From: Isoetes taiwanensis
Lineage: Eukaryota > Streptophyta > Lycopodiopsida > Isoetales > Isoetaceae
Assembly: GCA_021234155.1 (NCBI GenBank)
Contig: JAJEKV010000112.1
Span: forward strand, 126,001 to 190,000
DNA: 64,000 nt
Direction: 5' to 3'
Shown here: in pieces, positions 35,501-47,259 of the stretch
How positions within the stretch are numbered: position 1 is the stretch's first letter
Layout: the number at the start of each line of letters is the position of its first letter
Position numbers and translations under genes: made by a program
Notes under the pieces: generated by a model
The model's input: the letters and a program-made list of their open reading frames with translations, nothing else
Database searches by the model: none
Told to the model about the DNA's origin: nothing

Positions 35501-36758
35501 GTACTTGCCTGCCAGATTACTACCAAGATAATCTGAAGACAGTCTAAAGACAGTCTAAAGTTCCAGAGAGCATTATAATTCTGTAATGATTAGCTTTAAA
35601 CAGCAGCAGGTTGCTGAGTAACTTGCAGAGTTTCATTGTCGCTGATAGTTTTGGTGTAATTTGTTTGGACTGGAGTTGCTACGCTGATAACTAGCAATTA
35701 TGTCTTACTAACTAGCAGACATGTCTTTAGTGAGTTAAGGATTACTGAAAATCTGAGGCAAAGTAGAGATAATTCAATTAGTGTCTAAATAGAGATGAAT
35801 AATTTTCATAGTATTATTTGGAAGGTTGGTCATTTGCAGATGTAATTTATTATTTGCAGGCAGACATGAATAAACATGAGACAAGTCAACATTTGTGCAA
35901 CTCTGACCTTGCATTATTCGAGTTAAAACTTGATTATTTATGTGCGATTAATGACGGTCACACGTTTACAAAGAAAGACTTTTGGAGGGTGTTCCATATA
36001 CAATTAACAAATATAGTGACTTATAAACTTCCACGTTTTTAGTTTGGGAAATTTACCAGAATACCCTTAATTTTTCTGATATTTCCCTAAATACCCTTTA
36101 TATTTTCAAAATTCCCAAAATGCCTTTCTTTTTCTTGGGACCCAAGGGCATTTTGGGAATTTTGAAGGGTATTTAGGGAAATATCAGAAAAATTAAGGGT
36201 AGGTATTCTGGTAAATTTCCCTTTTAGTTTTGTATTTGGAATTCAGTGGTCTGGCCTAGGATTTGACTGGTGTAGAGTATGAGAAACCGTATAATTTAAG
36301 GGATTTGAGGAGCTTGATGGCATTTAGATGTCTAATTTCTAATTTCGATCTGGTTGCAAGCTTATTGTTGCCATATGGTTGGCAAATTTTCATTGTGGAT
36401 TTCAGGCCAGTTTCTTGCGCTAGAAATATTTGAAGTGTATCATGTCATCTACCACCACGAAGCCTATAAATTGATCAAGGTGATTTCACCTAATTTTCTA
36501 ACAAGCAAAATTGTGCGCGCGACACCATATACGAGATTAAAATAGCAAGACTATAGCTTCAATGCCTAAACCCTCCACATTCCTTATAAAGCATTGTTTT
36601 CTCTACTAAAATTTATAAATGCAAAGTTAATACATTGATGATACAATCATTACAATATCAACATGTGATGTGTCGAAAGTTGCACATATGGACGTTAAAG
36701 GCGGAGTAAAAACACATGTTAGAACACTAGCTAACAGCGCAAACACACACGTTACTAG
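32573..36758 (+). mobile_element. Helitron unit 1 (4.2 kb, non-autonomous)
   Basis: The 5' end TCTACTTACTTAAAAAG is a variant of the family end, followed by the same kind of GC-rich ACGCCGG-bearing leader. The 3' end (36540-36758) shares CACATTCCTTATAAAGCATT, the AAAGTTAATACATTGATGAT block and a degraded hairpin before CTAG with the other units. The middle has no recognisable gene. It holds the foldback MITE at 36046-36221 and a hairpin near 34581-34645. Confidence 0.7.
36046..36221. mobile_element. Foldback MITE with 9-bp target duplication (Mutator type)
   Basis: About 80-bp arms are inverted: GGGAAATTTACCAGAATACC at the left and its complement at the right, meeting near 36125. TTTTAGTTT is repeated at 36037-36045 and 36222-36230. 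Long terminal inverted repeats with a 9-bp duplication are typical of Mutator-like MITEs. Confidence 0.9.
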
Positions 36759-37688
36759 TCTACTTATTTAAATTGTGACTTTTGATTGCTAGCTTGCCTT
36801 GGCCATTACACTTTTTCGGCATGTAGCGCTTTTTTTCGGCCGATGGCGATAGTTTTTGCCTCTAAAATGCGTTTTCGGCACCATTTTAGCCCCCTCCTCC
36901 CGTTACTTTCTTTCCGGCTATCGTGCGCATCAGTCTGGTCCGTTACGGATGGCGGGGTTCTCCTCTCGCTTTCCATGATTTTTGGGTTAAAGAAATGGGA
37001 TATGGCCGTTTCTCGGGCTTAGGGTTCTTGATTTGAAATCGCCAGAGCTCAAAGCTGCAATGACTACGGAACATTCGGGCGCTTATTATTTAAGCTTGGG
37101 CATCTCTTCAAACAGCAACTGGAAATCTTCTTTTCCTTTGCGGAAATAATAAGCGAAACCTATCGAGAAAAGCGGGAGTGCTTGAAACAAGAGTGCTTGA
37201 AACTTATATTTGCTTACTCTTGCATTTTGCGGGTTTGGGATCATACATTTGAAGCAAGAGAAGTCATTTGAAGCATGTCATGCGTGAGTACAATCTTTTC
37301 CTTCCTTTTGGGGTTAACCAATCATGCGTTTTCCTTCTATCGCCATGCAAATGCCCTTCGATCGATACCCAAACTAGCCAGATTTTTTTTTTATCTGTAA
37401 CACCATTTTCTTTGCATTTTTGTGTTAATCGGTTGTGGCAATTAGTGTTTTGCTTTCTATTTGCGGTTGTTGAAGCGAGGAATAGGAATCGGTGAAGCAA
37501 AGGATTAAGGTACAATCTTTTCCTTCCTTTTGGGTTAATCGGCTATAGGTTTTCCTTCTACCGCCATGCAAATGCCCTTCGGAATCGGTACCCGGACTTT
37601 GAATTTTGTTCATGATATCCTAATGATTGCTCATGATCTCTTTGGTATAGACCCCTCATATATAAGTGTAAGAAGGTGCATGCATGAG

Positions 37689-38228
37689 AAGAATCGCATC
37701 GATCAGAGACATCGGATCGCCATTCTAGAATGGGACGAGCATGCATGTCATGCATGCATCGCGAGGCGACGCATGCCCGTTTTGGTTGGGAGTTCGCTAT
37801 TTCAGGCGCGTTTACGCATCCCCGTCTCATCGGCGCTTCCTCTTCTCTCGGTGAGTACCTTATTCTCTTTGAATTGTTTTCGAGGCGGGGAGGGGCTTCT
37901 TCTGCTGGTTTAGCCAATTTGGCGTATCTTTCATGCTATCCATTACGGCCTTTGGCCTCGTCCGTGACCTTAGGTCCTCGATCCTAGTTTGTAAGGAAGT
38001 TCTCTACGGTAGTCGGGCGGTTTGTTGGTTTCTTGCGAGTCCCATTCTAGAATCGCATCGATCCGAGACATCGGATCGCCATTCTAGAATGGGGCGAGCA
38101 TGCATGTCATGCATGCATGCGGCGGCGCATGCCGTTTTGGTTGGGAGTTAAGCTATTTGGTGGCGTTTACGCATCCCGTCTCATCGGCGCTTCCTCTTCT
38201 CTCGGTGGTACCTTATTCTCTTTGAACC
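37689..38228 (+). repeat. Direct duplication with clustered CATGCA motifs
   Basis: 37689-37870 and 38053-38228 share CATCGATC..GAGACATCGG, TCGCCATTCTAGAATGG, GAGCATGCATGTCATGCATG and GTTTTGGTTGGGAGTT. CATGCATG is the plant RY element when in a promoter, but here it sits in a transposon. Unit 6 lacks this block. Confidence 0.75.
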
Positions 38229-39390
38229 CACCCTCCCCTTCTTTGTTTATGATATTTTGTACAAGTTACGTTTATCATGTTTTCCACCCATTTGGGTGAT
38301 GCTATTCTCTGGTATGTTTTTCGTTTGTTGTGTTGGTGATGTGCGGGTATAGGTTGGCGGCGGCATCTGTTTCGACTTCTCCATGCGGGGTTTTGGGGCG
38401 ATTCTATGCCTTCACGTTTGTCTAAGCCCCGTCAAGGCTTATCACTAGGGTTTTCCTCGAAAACCCGAAAAGGGCGGGTTTTTAATCCCGGTGATAAGCT
38501 TTCGGCGGTACATCAACCACTCATCTATTAGCATTGTATTTGTTTTGGGGTCCAAATGATATAATTGGATTTTCCCTTTATTTTTCGTGGGTGGTTTCGC
38601 ATGTAATGCGGCTACCCATCCCTCATTATTGTAGAAAATCTTTGAGATGAATGAGAAGCCTATCTATCGGTGGTTTGTTGGTTTCTTGCGAGTCCCATTC
38701 TAGAATTACATCTTTTCCACAAATCTATTTGCTTACGGAAGAATCGAATTTGACATTTGCAAAGCTGGCTCATGGTTAGAATATTCGGGTTTACTTCTTC
38801 TTCTATTTCTCAATATAGGACATTTATTTGCTCTGTATTGCCATTGATTCATTCGGATTTTGTGACTTTTCATATTGTATAAGATTAACTATGATCTATT
38901 TTCATATTTTTGGGTTGTTTAGATCGTTCATCATATTAAGGAGTTTGTATTATAGCGGGTTGAACACAGTCATTTGAGACAAAATTATTGTTCGGTATGC
39001 GCATTGGTGGATCTAATTTGCATGTCGACAAAGTATAACCTCTTGCTTTTTAATTTTTCACACCCTAAATTCAAATTCTGGGTTAACATTATCTGCTGAG
39101 AAGCCAACATATACCCTTAGAAAACCCTCTTATCTTGGATCTTGCATAAGCCATATTTAGGCGGGGAATTCCATATCGGTATAACTTGGCTCCATCCATA
39201 AGTTGCCATCTTTAGCATTCAAGCATCTGAATTTGTAACACCCTTGCCCGAGACCATATTTATATCACGGAGTTGACCTATCTAAGTGATTTTCTGCACT
39301 TCTTACTTTGGATATGCCCCCTGTATGTGGCATGCAATTTTTCAGAATAAAGGAATGTTATTTTTTATCTTAGCTTCTCTATTTCTGCAG

Positions 39391-39446
39391 GAGGAAATGT
39401 TGGGCACTTTGGTAATTCGATTTCATATTTGGCTGACAAGTATAAG
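39391..39446 (+). pseudogene. Captured 56-bp exon, alpha/beta-hydrolase-like (unit 2)
   Basis: Between TTTCTGCAG and AAG|GTATATG lies an exon that reads GGNVGHFGNSISYLADKYK in phase 1. It resembles the part of plant alpha/beta hydrolases that leads into K(Y)VYA-D-LGFG. An identical exon with the same splice sites is in unit 6 (58899-58954). Helitrons commonly capture exons, so this is a likely captured fragment. The family call is tentative. Confidence 0.5.
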
Positions 39447-39822
39447 GTATATGCTATTGAAAAGCATTTTCTTTGAGTTCTAATATTCAAGGTTCCTGTG
39501 TTACAATGGTTTAATCTGCAGGGGTATAGATATTTGTGTCAAAGGTTTTACTCCATATATTTATTTGCATTTGCATGAGGAGGAATAAGTGTATGAGAAT
39601 AAGTTTTTTCCGGTTTGTGGTTAACTTTGGGAGACTTTGTTTTGTGTGTATGTATAAGTGTAGTTACCATCATTTTTGGCATTATTCTATTGTAGGGATC
39701 TTATATTTCAAGTTTTGAGAACCAACATCAAATGAATAATGTCGTTTCTGCATTCCTTACAATAGAATATTTGTCTACCTTTCGTGCAAAGTAAGGAAGG
39801 TAGCATAAGATGATTTAATTAT

Positions 39823-40080
39823 GTGTTGTTTTTTTATGATGCTGCTGTTGTAATGTGTAGGTTCTCCAAAGCTATGGAATGTAGTGTTCAAAAGGATCGG
39901 AAGATAGATCCTTCAGATCCTGAGGATCGAAAGGATCTAAAGGATCGAAAGATCGATCGTTTTAGATCCTTTTCAGATCCTTTTAGAAATAATAAAATTT
40001 ACTTCAAATATATATTTAAAATAAATAGCCAGCCTATTTCCACTTCCACTACTTGCCCCTGGAATTTTAGAGTGTTCTGA
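39823..40080 (+). CDS. 85-codon frame conserved in units 2 and 6
   Basis: The frame is intact in both units and differs at two codons only (Arg/Trp and Arg/His, both CpG transitions). It contains a repeated DRK(I/D)D..-type segment from GATC-rich repeats (39893-39985). No known family. The repeat content suggests it may not encode a protein. Confidence 0.25.
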   Translation: MLFFYDAAVVMCRFSKAMECSVQKDRKIDPSDPEDRKDLKDRKIDRFRSFSDPFRNNKIYFKYIFKINSQPISTSTTCPWNFRVF

Positions 40081-40315
40081 ACAGGCTCGCTTCCATAACT
40101 TATTTTCCTCCTTCGGCATTCTGAATCTGATCTGTTCTATTACCTGGCTGGCCTATTTCAAAATCAAATTTCTTGTCTGTTCTAACTTCTCATATCTAAC
40201 TTCAATCAGATCAGATTCCCTCCCTCTGTTCCCATCTTGGCACTGTTACCTCTGTTCCCTCTGAAATCAATCGACCTCTGTTACCTCTGAAATCGATCAA
40301 CCTCACCTCTGAAAC

Positions 40316-40396
40316 TAACCTGAGTGATTCGGCCTGAGTGATTCACTAACCTGAGTGATTCGGCCCGAGTGATTCACTAACCTGGGTGATTCGGCA
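40316..40396 (+). repeat. Short tandem repeat of CCTGAGTGATTCGGC
   Basis: About five imperfect copies of (AA)CCTGAGTGATTC(GGC/ACT). The same cluster is in unit 6 at about 59769-59850. Confidence 0.8.
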
Positions 40397-40734
40397 CTCC
40401 ACGGAGGGTCGGAACAACAAAACCGACCGGGCGGGCGGGCGAGACGGACGGAAGAGCTAACCCTAACCTAAACGCCCAAATCATATGAAGTGGTTGATAA
40501 ATTGCCATTTCACAATTATCGTTTCATTGCCAGTTGAGAAAAGATCTTTTGCTACAGGAATCTTTTGCAATGTTAATGTTTTACGCCCCTTCATAATTCT
40601 ACAACTTATTAACAAGAAAAGAATACTTGGTTTTACATATTTGAAGGTAATAGACCCATGGTTTATTGAATTGTAATAGACCTATGGTTCCATAAAGAAT
40701 TGTAGTTTCAAGTTTATGCTTAGGAAGGAAGGAA

Positions 40735-40810
40735 GGAAGGAAGGAAGGAAGGTACTTTTATCGTCCACGGAGACCAATCGGTCTATGGGACCCAATACAA
40801 AAACGCAGCG
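40735..40810 (-). mobile_element. 76-bp (GGAA)n-tailed retroposon fragment
   Basis: Present in unit 2 and absent from the matching place in unit 6 (about 60173), where TTATGCTTAGG runs straight into GCACCTC. It begins with AAGG repeats and reads CGTCCACGGAGACCAATCGG as in the element at 28130. Very short, so a 5'-truncated copy. No clear target duplication. Confidence 0.75.
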
Positions 40811-42347
40811 GCACCTCTTGCATTTAGAGCACATATTTCCTATATGCCTACATTTGCCAAGCACCTTTTCTTGGTGCAATGTTTTAAACATGAAAAAAGC
40901 CTGCCCTAAATTTTAATGTAAATATGCATGTTGGGATAAAGTTGTGCATGTATCTTATGAACTTTTGAGGATATATAAGGGTAAGACAACTGGGAAGTGA
41001 TTCCCGGATTGGCAGCGACCGGCGTTAGCCGGGAGCTGCAAGCCGGTGAATCACTGACCGGTTTTCTTACTCTTACAATATCATGGTTGGGGGTTGGGGA
41101 GTGATTTTGAGCTCACGGCTGATGGCTATGGTGCTATGATTTTAATCCCTATTTGGTTTTGATCTCTGTTTCCCTTTCATATCCGTTCTTCAAATTTAAC
41201 GTACAAGGTCGAATAAGAAGCAAAACAACAAATAGTTGTTCTTCAGCCTTCAGACCGCATACGGTCGGACGGAACAAGCGGCAACACAAATTCTGTTTAG
41301 AATAACGGATGGCGAGGTAATCCGGAATCTTCATACCCGATTAGCATTCCTGGATATTGGCCGTGCCACATGGCATCCGGGAAATACACCACCGGAAGAA
41401 ATCACGACCCAACCATGATATTGTTGTCTTTATGATAAATGGAAAACATAAATAAAGTTGCCCCTCATTATGACGTAATTGCATTGGAAATAAAACTTAT
41501 GCTCGGGCACCCTTTATTTTATGCTCATATATAAAAGTTTGAGGAAGGGACCGTGAGTCTTCAATATAATGAAGTGAATCTCTAGAATCGATAGGTCCGG
41601 ATGTCGCAAAGTCTTTAGGATGCAATGTCTTTAAGATGCATCTCGACTTGAATGCGGCGTTTTAGTAGCAAAAGGACTCACTTGAGTTAGAATATATAAT
41701 GAAACACATTTTAGGGTCTACAAATTGATCCACCCGAGGAGGTATATCGATTCCATTATACGAGCCTACCTTCGGGATGAGTTGTCTCCGATGCTTGATA
41801 GTCGTCCGGACATTGTGTGTGGTTGTAATCAATGACTTCGCTTTTTGTGCTTTTCACTTTACCCTCAGCTAAGATGTTATCGAGAAGTGAAGTCATCGAG
41901 AGCATCCAATAAAGTACAAAATTAGGCCTTTGGTGATGTATTCCATGTGTAGATGCATAAATTACACCAATGAGCGAGGGACAAAAATTTTTGTTTTGTA
42001 TTTACGTACTTATTTTTTTTATGTATTTAACTACTTCTAAAGCGTGACATTTTGAGCATAAGTTTTGGATCTGTCTTTCCAAATTTTAGTTTTTCGAAGT
42101 AGATTTAATCGCCCCCACATTCCTTATAAAACATTGTTTTCTCTTCGAAATCCATAAGCATAAAGTTAATAATCGATGATCTTGTCACTAGACAACTTCA
42201 ATAATAAAATAATTACAAAAGCAAATAATGTCCATTCTTGCCAATGTCAACATCTTATTTGTTGTTGAAGTTGCACATATAGATGTTAAACGCCCGGTAG
42301 AAATACATGCCGGGACATTGGCAGGCAACGAAATTTACGTTTACTAG

Positions 42348-43400
42348 TCTACTTATTTAAATTGTGGTTTTCGGTGGTGCTAACTTGGCCGGGCTTACGC
42401 TTTTCGGCAATATTGCGCCCGGTTTCTTAATTTCCGGGGGCAAAAGTTTTTTCTTCCTTCATTTTTCGCTCACGAGTTAATTTTTCGATGGCGGTGTGGA
42501 AGCGTTATTCTCGATGGCGATGAGAAGATCGTGGGTGACAATCTCCTCCGCCATCCATGATTAGGTTTTAGGTTTAAATCCATCATCTTTGCTTCCGATT
42601 ACGCCCCAAACAATCTCTCATTCTTTCTTGCTCCTATTACGCTACAAAAAATGAAACCGGCGGATAAAGCTTCGATTCCCGCACTCCGTGTCGGTCCCAG
42701 AGCTGTTCTCAGATTAAGGTTTCTTCTCAAAGTTTAAGGGTTTCTTTGGTGGATGTTCTTTGGGCAAAGATTGAAGCTATTTCATTTTTTTCGTTGTTGC
42801 AGACAAGCCACCATTCTTGCAAAGGTCTAACAGTTTTCTCACGTGCTTGATAGTCGTCAGACATTGTGTGTGGTTGTAATCAATGACTCGCCTGTGCTTT
42901 TCACTTTTACCTCAGCTAAGATGTTATCTGAGAAGTGAAGTCATCACGAGAGCATCCAATAAAGTACAAAATTAGGCCTTTGGTGATGTATTCCATGTGT
43001 AGATGCATAAATTACACCAATGAACGAGGACAAAAATTTTTGTTTTGTATTTCTGTACTTATTTTTTTTATGTATTTAACTACTTCTAAGCGTGACATTT
43101 TGAGCATAAGTTTTGGATCTGTCTTTCCAAATTTTAGTTTTTCGAAGTAGATTTAACTGCCCCCCACATTCCTTATAAAACATTGTTTTCTCTTCTGAAA
43201 TCCATAAACGCAAAGTTAATACACTGATGATACTGTCACTAGACAACTTCAATAATAAAAATAATTACAAAAGCAAATAATGTCCATTCTTGCCAATGTC
43301 AACATGCGCTGTTGTTGAAGTTGCACATATAGATGTTAAACGCCGAGTAGAAATACATGCCAGGACATTAGCCCGGCAACGCCGGGCACACGTTTACTAG
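42348..43400 (+). mobile_element. Helitron unit 3 (1.05 kb deletion derivative)
   Basis: The 5' part matches unit 5 (ATCCATGATTAGG, CAATCTCTCATTCTTTC, ACAAGCCACCATTCTTGC). At about 42838 it jumps to the shared 3' part (TGCTTGATAGTCGTCAGAC onward), which is almost identical to unit 6. This is the layout of a non-autonomous derivative that keeps both ends. Confidence 0.8.
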
Positions 43401-44631
43401 TCTACTTATTTAAATTGTGGTTTTCCGGCGGTGCTAACGCCGGCGCTTACGCTTTTTCCGGCAATGTTACGCCGGTTTCTTCATTTTCCGGGCAAAATTT
43501 TTTCTTCCTTCATTTTCTGCTCTGAGTTAATTTTCGATGGCAGTGTGGAGGCGTTATTCTCTCGATGGCAGATGAGAAGATCGTGGCGGCAATTTCCTCC
43601 GCCATCTAGTAAACGTGTGCCCGGCGTTGCCGCGCATAGGTAGTTGAGTGTGCATAAGTAGTTGAGTGTTAACTCGAATTACGCAAGGGCTGGAGTTGTG
43701 TAAATATTAGTACTATAAGGTCGTCTAAGTCCATCTTAGTGGGGTATTGAACACGAAAATAGTCGCAATGCGAACATTGGTATTGTATTGCCGAGATGCC
43801 ACTTGGCAATGAGAGAATATCATTTTTGTAGAACCAAGATGTTGATAATGTATTTAGAGGATTTAGCCATTGGCCCTTGGCTTTGAAATGACATGAATGT
43901 ATAGTCCCTCTATCAAAATTGTTGTTTCTTTTCTGAAAGTGCATGACATTGGACAACTGTGTTTGTATCAGTGAAGATACAGGTGGGGCAATGCATGTAG
44001 GGTTGAACATTCCAATCACATTCCAACCCTAATGTAAGTAGATGGTTTCAACTGCCACTTTGAAAAATAATATTCAGCCAACACGTTAAGTATAATTTTC
44101 CAATACAATTTCCAGTGCTTGTGGTGTCTCCTCAGCTCTATCTTGAGAATTACCTTCACTTTTTCTCCGAGACCTAAGAACCATGAAGTAAGGCCCAAGA
44201 CTTCAAGAACCTACTGGAACGAATACTCTTATCTTTGTAAGATCCAAAATCCTATGAGAAAAAACAGCTTGGAAAGTAATCTTTATCTTTCATAAGAACA
44301 TGTGCAACTCTAATTTAAGAACTACAACACCAATTGAAAGCATTAAGCATGTAAGAAGACCCTAGCTTTGGCTCCTTAACTTTGAAAGTGTTTATCAACA
44401 CCGGTCCAAAATGAATTTAACCAGTGAGTCAAAATTAAATTAACATGCTACAAAATTCAACATTGGTCTATACATGTTAAAAGGGTTATGTGGAATTACA
44501 AAAGCAAATAATGTCCATTCTTGCCAATGTCAACATGCGCTGTTGTTGAAGTTGCACATATAGATGTTAAACGCCGAGTAGAAATCGATGTGGGGACATT
44601 AGCCAGCAGAACGCCGAAACACGTTTACTAG
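43401..44631 (+). mobile_element. Helitron unit 4, interrupted and rearranged
   Basis: 43401-43605 is the family 5' end, cut within the GCCATCCATGATTAGG block. 44493-44631 is the family 3' end. Between them are an inverted mini-Helitron (43606-44042) and about 450 bp of other DNA. Missing middle parts mean more than one event. Confidence 0.65.
43606..44042 (-). mobile_element. Inverted mini-Helitron, 437 bp
   Basis: Read on the minus strand, it starts TCTACTTACATTAGGG after an A (44043) and ends with CGGCAACGCCGGGC, ACACGTTTA and CTAG at 43606. The base after CTAG is A, not the usual T. A minus-strand frame of 116 codons (44019-43669, with GMFNPTCIAPPVSS and YQCSHCDYFRVQYPTKMDLD) fills most of it, in the element's orientation. 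Confidence 0.65.
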
Positions 44632-45479
44632 TCTACTTATTTAAATTGTGGTTTTCGGCGGTTTCTTGCGCGGCGCTTACCTTTCCGGCAATGTTACGCC
44701 CGGTTTCTTCATTTTCGGGCAAAATTTTTCTTCCTTCATTTTCTGCTCACGAGTTAATTTTTCGATGGCGATTGTGGGCGTTATTCTCGATGGCGGATGA
44801 GAAGATCGTGAGGCGGCAATCTCCTCGCCATCCATGATTAGGTTTTTTAGGTTTAAATCCATCATCTTTGCTTCCGGTCACCCCAAACAATCTCTCATTC
44901 TTTCTTGCTCCTATTGCTTTCACGAAAAAATTGGCTCGGCGGATAAAGCCGATTCACGCACTCGAATTCGGTCCAATTTTGTTCAGATTAAGGTTTCTTC
45001 TCGGACAAGCCACCATTCTTGCAAAGGTCTAGGGCTTACGGAGTTTTCGACATTCTTGAGAAACTACGGTTCTTCGACTTTGCTTACGGATGTTTGCCGG
45101 TTTTCCTTACCGGTCGGCTTCCCCTTTCGTTGCCCCTTCCTTTATTTTCTTAAACAAAACAAAGATCGAGGGCAAAACAAAGATGCCCAAGTCCGTTTTC
45201 TTTATATCCCCCTTACTTTTCATTGGTTTTCACTTTTGCTCTAAAAGCGTAGAGGGGCTGGAGTTGGGGGTTTCCACTGGAACACTTATTCTACAAATTT
45301 CTTTCTCTTAATCCTTTCTCTTGGTTCTGTTTTACTTCCGATTATACACTCTTAGGTTCATGGTGGCCATAGACTATCTCTTAGATGCTTTTTCAGCCAA
45401 TGGAATGGTATGCTAGATGCTAGATGTTCTCAATCCACATGGCTACTAATGTCGACACATCTTTCTACCGTCACATGAT

Positions 45480-46262
45480 AGAGCGGTTACGGCAACGGAT
45501 CAATACCCATTCATTTGCCGAGGAATTTCGGTGTCTTTCTCCCCACAAGTTTTTTATCCCATTGGTATGCTAAATGCAAACTCACGAAGATGCCATTCTC
45601 TTGCAGCTGCATTCCCAAAGATTGGCATCATGATCTTCGATGCAAGTAGCCTTACGAGCACCGAACATTTGTTTGATGATTTGTTTTGTAAATTAGATAC
45701 ATTTCTGTGGGGAAGTTGCTACGATAAGGAAATTGTTAGACTGACCTCAAGGTGAGCATTTGGTGAGCAAAAGCAGCTTCTACTACATCAACGTTTGTCA
45801 CGGGTGTAGACCAACCACCACAAAGTGCTCACATATCTGAGTTGGTTCTTTATTAGTTTTCTTTTTCCTGCAATAAAAGTTGATTTTAACTATATGATGA
45901 CATGCTACCCCATATTCTATGCTTTTGTATTCGTAAAATATGCTCTTTAAATAAGGTGTTTGAATACATTGTGGTATATTTATGTAGGCAATCGGAGTTT
46001 GAATTTGTCATCATTAGGGATACAAAGCACATAAACATTTCACTTAGCATGCAAGGACCCTATTGTTCAAAGACAATATATGCATCTAAATGCACACTTT
46101 GTCCTGTAAACCATAATCCATGCTTACCAAATTCTTTAGGTGAAGGTCGATCCAGCGCCCGATTGGCGATTATCTTGGGATTAAAGGCACATTTTCAGCA
46201 AGACTCTACTTTAGATTTAAGCCCCTTTGCATTTTATAGTAGTATGTCTATAGATCCTCTAA
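45480..46262 (+). pseudogene. Captured-looking exons A and B
   Basis: A frame ending at about 45752 (FYPIGMLNANSRRCHSLAAA, then WGSCYDKEIVRLTS) and one from 45989 (acceptor TTATGTAG) to 46262 (GPYCSKTIYASKCTLCPVNH, then LGLKAHFQQD) both finish in AAGGTGAGCATTTGGT. Each thus has a GTGAGC donor in the same flank. Exon B has paired Cys (CTLC). I do not recognise the gene. Confidence 0.4.
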
Positions 46263-47064
46263 GGTGAGCATTTGGTAGGATGATTTTAAATACACTTGAA
46301 ATAGGACTGACCAATCCCTCAAGTTCACTAGATCTGCTACATAAATGCATGATAAAACACCCTTAAAATGCTAGATAAGTCATGCCATGCTACTTTGCTT
46401 TCATTAATGCTATGCTTAATTTAAATAAGTAGATTCTTTTCGGCATTTTTGTAATGATGCTTTTAAATATTTCAGTTATTTTTTCATAGTTAAACAGTTA
46501 ACAATATGTTTTTGTTTCTTTCATTGGCTGCGACAACAAACATCAGGGGATCTTTTCAACGCGGCAACAAAGAAACAAGCAAAACAACAGGGTAAGAGAG
46601 TAAGGATAAATTATTTAAACTTCTCAATAATGTTTGTTATATGGTACTGACTCTTTTGCAGCTGGAATTCGGATTGCAACATAAAACATAACACAATCTC
46701 TCAATTTTCAATTGTTATCACGTTTCTATTTTTATAAGCATATGACAATACATAGCATTACACTACCTACACTACAACACAAACTACAAATTGAACTCTA
46801 AATAAGTAGATACTAGACCCCAACCATGTATACAAACGTAACATGTATACAAACGTAATGTAGATAAATATTATGTTCTCCGACATAATTTATACTCTAT
46901 TTTTCAATATGTACTCAAAGATATTCAAGACAATAACCTAAAGATGTAAAGATTTAGCTAACCTTTAACATTCTATTTTTTGTTTTTTTTTATGGGGGGG
47001 TGGGATTTAGATTTACATAGAAGAACATAAGTAGATAAACTAATTTTTTATTCCTACACCAATG

Positions 47065-47259
47065 CAGATGGTAGTCATCAACGTTGAGTGGGATTCGTAC
47101 CCAAAATTGCTTGCCAAACATTTTGAGGATGGGCATGATGTGCCACCATTTAAAGATGACTTTGATAAATATGTTCAATACTTGAATAACTATGAGGACC
47201 TTGAGGAAATTATGTTAGAGGTTGATGCTGAATCCTCAACATCACAAAACCAAGAGTGA
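47065..47259 (+). pseudogene. Captured-looking terminal exon C
   Basis: Acceptor CCAATGCAG at 47067 precedes VVINVEWDSYPKLLAKHFED and DFDKYVQYLNNYEDLEEIML, ending in TGA at 47257. It is acidic, helical and of unknown function. Exons A-C and the RepHel gene share one strand, so all could belong to one transcript. Confidence 0.4.

Larger units (their letters stand above)
36759..42347 (+). mobile_element. Helitron unit 2 (5.6 kb, non-autonomous)
   Basis: Closely related to unit 6 along most of its length (shared blocks around 36759-37680, 38700-40960 and 41420-42347). Extra in this unit: a 180-bp direct duplication at 37689-37870/38053-38228, and a block at about 40970-41420 that includes a copy of the array's 5' style sequence. 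It carries the captured exon at 39391-39446, the 85-codon frame at 39823-40080 and a decayed copy of the 3'-proximal ORF at about 41650-41960. Confidence 0.8.

Noticed and set aside
46986-46999. G run (GGGGGGGTGGG) as a polypurine tract or quadruplex
   Set aside because: No adjacent LTR and only two G tracts.
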